From positions 1 to 7,514 of the forward strand of contig JBBDIE010000027.1 of the NCBI GenBank assembly GCA_040880545.1: 7,514 bases of DNA, written 5' to 3'. Below the pieces are notes generated by a model. It had not been told where the DNA came from. It did no database searches and saw nothing but the letters and a program-made list of their open reading frames with translations. A program made the translations under genes and the position numbers. This DNA is from M55B112 sp040880545 (lineage in GTDB: Bacteria > Bacteroidota > Bacteroidia > Bacteroidales > GCA-2748055). Below are positions 6,333 through 7,514 of this stretch, piece after piece (position 1 is the first letter of the stretch; the number at the start of each line of letters is the position of its first letter).

Positions 6333-7271
6333 ATGAAGACAAACAGATGGCTGGTAATTGTGAATCCGGCTGCAGGTGGAGGGAAGGCCGGCAGGGACTG
6401 GCCGGGGATCGAATTGTTGCTGAACAGTCACGGCCTCGTGCACGATTCCGTCACGACCAACAGAAGGTTGCACGCCATGGTCCTTACGCGGGAGAAAATT
6501 GAGGCGGGTTACAGCAAGATCATTGTAGTGGGAGGTGACGGGACCATGAATGAGGTGATCAACGGTGTTTTTGCCCAGAAGAGGTTGCCCACAACGGAGG
6601 TGATGCTGGGGCTCATCTCAGTGGGAACAGGGAACGACTGGGGAAAGATGTTCAATATCCCGGCCGACTATGAGGCTGCCATCGAAACGATCAAAAATCA
6701 AAAGACATTTGTGCAGGATGCCGGGGTTGTCACATACACCCGGAGCAACAAGACCTGGCAGCGATATTTTATCAATATTGCAGGTATGGGTTTTGGAGCG
6801 CGTGTGGTAGCCCGTTCCAACATTATGAAGGATAGGGGTAAAAGTGGTCCGGGATTATACTTCGCCACCCTCTTCACCAGCCTGATCAGATACAGGTCCA
6901 TCAGGGCACAGATCGAAATAGACGGAAATGCCTTCAGGAGAAAGGTTTTTAGTATGAATGTGGGCATTGGCCGGTACAATGGGGGCGGTATGATCCAGAT
7001 ACCTGATGCCATTGCCGACGATGGATTATACAGCATAACACTCATAAAAAAGATGGGGAAGCTGCGTGTTATCGCCAATATCAAAAAATTATACAACGGA
7101 AAGATCACCCAGCACAGAAGAGTGGAATCATACACGGGTAAGGTGATCAATGTCGACTCACCCTCACTTTTACAGCTGGAAACGGATGGTGAAACACTGG
7201 GGCACTCGCCCATTGCCTTTCAGATTATTCCGAGGAGTGTAAAGGTTATAGCTAACGGAATCTCCGCTTAG
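6333..7271 (+). CDS. Diacylglycerol/lipid kinase family protein (DgkB/YegS type)
   Basis: A 312-residue soluble lipid kinase of usual length; it would transfer phosphate from ATP to diacylglycerol or a related lipid, making phosphatidic acid at the inner membrane. Family motifs are intact: NPAAGGGK (11-18, nucleotide-binding loop), VVGGDGTMNEVING (65-78, the GGDGT signature), SVGTGNDW (96-103), NIAGMGFGARV (148-158), DDGLYSI (229-235) and LETDGE (282-287), which corresponds to the catalytic region with a conserved Glu in DgkB. No signal peptide or membrane segment is seen. The ATG at 6333 directly precedes KTNRWLVIVNP, the expected family start. The gene stands alone, divergent from parA, with its own promoter and a strong terminator downstream. 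The exact lipid substrate (diacylglycerol, or a sphingoid base as in some Bacteroidota) cannot be read from the sequence. Confidence 0.92.
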   Translation: MKTNRWLVIVNPAAGGGKAGRDWPGIELLLNSHGLVHDSVTTNRRLHAMVLTREKIEAGYSKIIVVGGDGTMNEVINGVFAQKRLPTTEVMLGLISVGTGNDWGKMFNIPADYEAAIETIKNQKTFVQDAGVVTYTRSNKTWQRYFINIAGMGFGARVVARSNIMKDRGKSGPGLYFATLFTSLIRYRSIRAQIEIDGNAFRRKVFSMNVGIGRYNGGGMIQIPDAIADDGLYSITLIKKMGKLRVIANIKKLYNGKITQHRRVESYTGKVINVDSPSLLQLETDGETLGHSPIAFQIIPRSVKVIANGISA

Positions 7272-7273
7272 GA

Positions 7274-7294
7274 AGTGGCTGTCCATAATGTCCG
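7274..7294 (+). repeat. Repeat module A, right copy
   Basis: A 21-nt unit beginning AGTGGCTGTCC and ending AATGTCCG, 2 nt after the kinase stop codon. It matches the reverse complement of 431-451 at 20 of 21 bases, and like that copy it reads in the sense of the preceding gene. Confidence 0.8.
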
Positions 7295-7380
7295 ATATAC
7301 TCATGAATAGTTTATTTTTAGCGGTATTCGTGAGCTCGTTGCACTCGGTTCTGCGTTACGCTCGTCGGACCCGCGCGCAT

Positions 7381-7403
7381 TGGCCCGTAGCGGGCCATTT
7401 TTT
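7381..7403 (+). terminator. Intrinsic terminator of the lipid kinase transcript
   Basis: TGGCCCG (7381-7387) and CGGGCCA (7391-7397) form a perfect 7-bp stem around TAG, followed at once by six T's (7398-7403). This is a textbook rho-independent terminator in the plus direction. It lies 110 nt after the kinase stop codon, so the transcript would carry a long 3' untranslated region that includes module A. Confidence 0.85.
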
Positions 7404-7423
7404 ATACTGCATTGAAGTACATC

Positions 7424-7438
7424 ACTCAAGAGCTTGCT
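7424..7438 (+). repeat. Repeat module C, right copy
   Basis: ACTCAAGAGCTTGCT is identical to the reverse complement of 212-226. Here module C lies only 7 nt before module B, whereas on the left it lies more than 160 nt beyond it. Confidence 0.7.
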
Positions 7439-7445
7439 CAAACCT

Positions 7446-7485
7446 TTGTAGCACCTCACCCCCCCCGGCCCCCCTCTCCACGTGG
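7446..7485 (+). repeat. Repeat module B, right copy, with CACGTG palindrome
   Basis: TTGTAGCACCTCACC is followed by CCCCCC and GGCC (to 7470), matching the minus strand of 390-415 apart from one missing T. It continues into CCCCTCTCC and the palindrome TCCACGTGGA (7477-7486). A run of eight C's lies at 7459-7466. Confidence 0.8.
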
Positions 7486-7514
7486 ACTAATCTTTATACA
7501 CATCTTTTTACAGG

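Larger units (their letters stand above)
7272..7514. other. Non-coding right flank with terminator and repeat modules
   Basis: This stretch follows the kinase stop codon and holds no credible gene. In order it contains module A (7274-7294), a G+C-rich block with an imperfect direct repeat CGTTGCACTCG/CGTTACGCTCG (7337-7347 and 7354-7364), an intrinsic terminator (7381-7403), module C (7424-7438) and module B with a CCACGTGG palindrome (7446-7486). The last 28 bases show nothing notable. Confidence 0.7.

Noticed and set aside
6698..7213. A 171-codon minus-strand open frame opposite the lipid kinase gene
   Set aside because: The kinase frame contains all the family motifs across this stretch. 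The opposite frame has no recognisable domain and no promoter or start context.

Overview
The window looks like chromosomal DNA from a member of the Bacteroidota, probably the order Bacteroidales or a relative. Three things suggest this. The gene order parA-parB-DUF5683-mltD is one I know from that phylum. Start codons lack Shine-Dalgarno sequences and have A-rich leaders. Two upstream regions carry perfect matches to the Bacteroidota -7 promoter element TAnnTTTG. The assignment rests on memory of gene families, not on a search.

Layout. Positions 1-470 are non-coding and rich in hairpins and repeat modules. Positions 471-5912 hold five minus-strand genes, read from right to left: parA (ATPase, 5912-5109), parB (CTPase and parS-binding clamp, 5096-4215), a DUF5683 membrane protein (4218-3574), an MltD-like lytic transglycosylase with LysM domains (3560-2001), and a membrane-anchored SGNH/GDSL-type esterase (1931-471). 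The first four are packed with gaps of 12-13 nt or a 4-nt ATGA overlap, so they are very probably one transcript. The esterase lies beyond a 69-nt gap with terminator-like structure. Positions 5913-6332 are an A+T-rich divergent promoter region. On the plus strand follows one gene for a diacylglycerol/lipid kinase (6333-7271), then a strong intrinsic terminator (7381-7403) and more repeat modules up to the window end.

How the genes fit together. ParA and ParB segregate and organise the replication-origin region. MltD cuts peptidoglycan, and the SGNH protein probably removes or transfers acyl groups on an envelope glycan. DUF5683 is an uncharacterised envelope protein. The cluster therefore links chromosome partition with cell-wall remodelling. 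The divergent lipid kinase may recycle or make phospholipid precursors and need not be functionally linked.

The coding content is conventional. The least explained part is the non-coding flanks. Three short modules (A about 21 nt, B about 25 nt, C 15 nt) occur on both sides of the gene block, in inverted orientation but in a different order. In both flanks they read in the sense of the preceding gene, and module A begins within 20 nt of that gene's stop codon. I see no CRISPR array, transposase, tRNA, rRNA or defence system.
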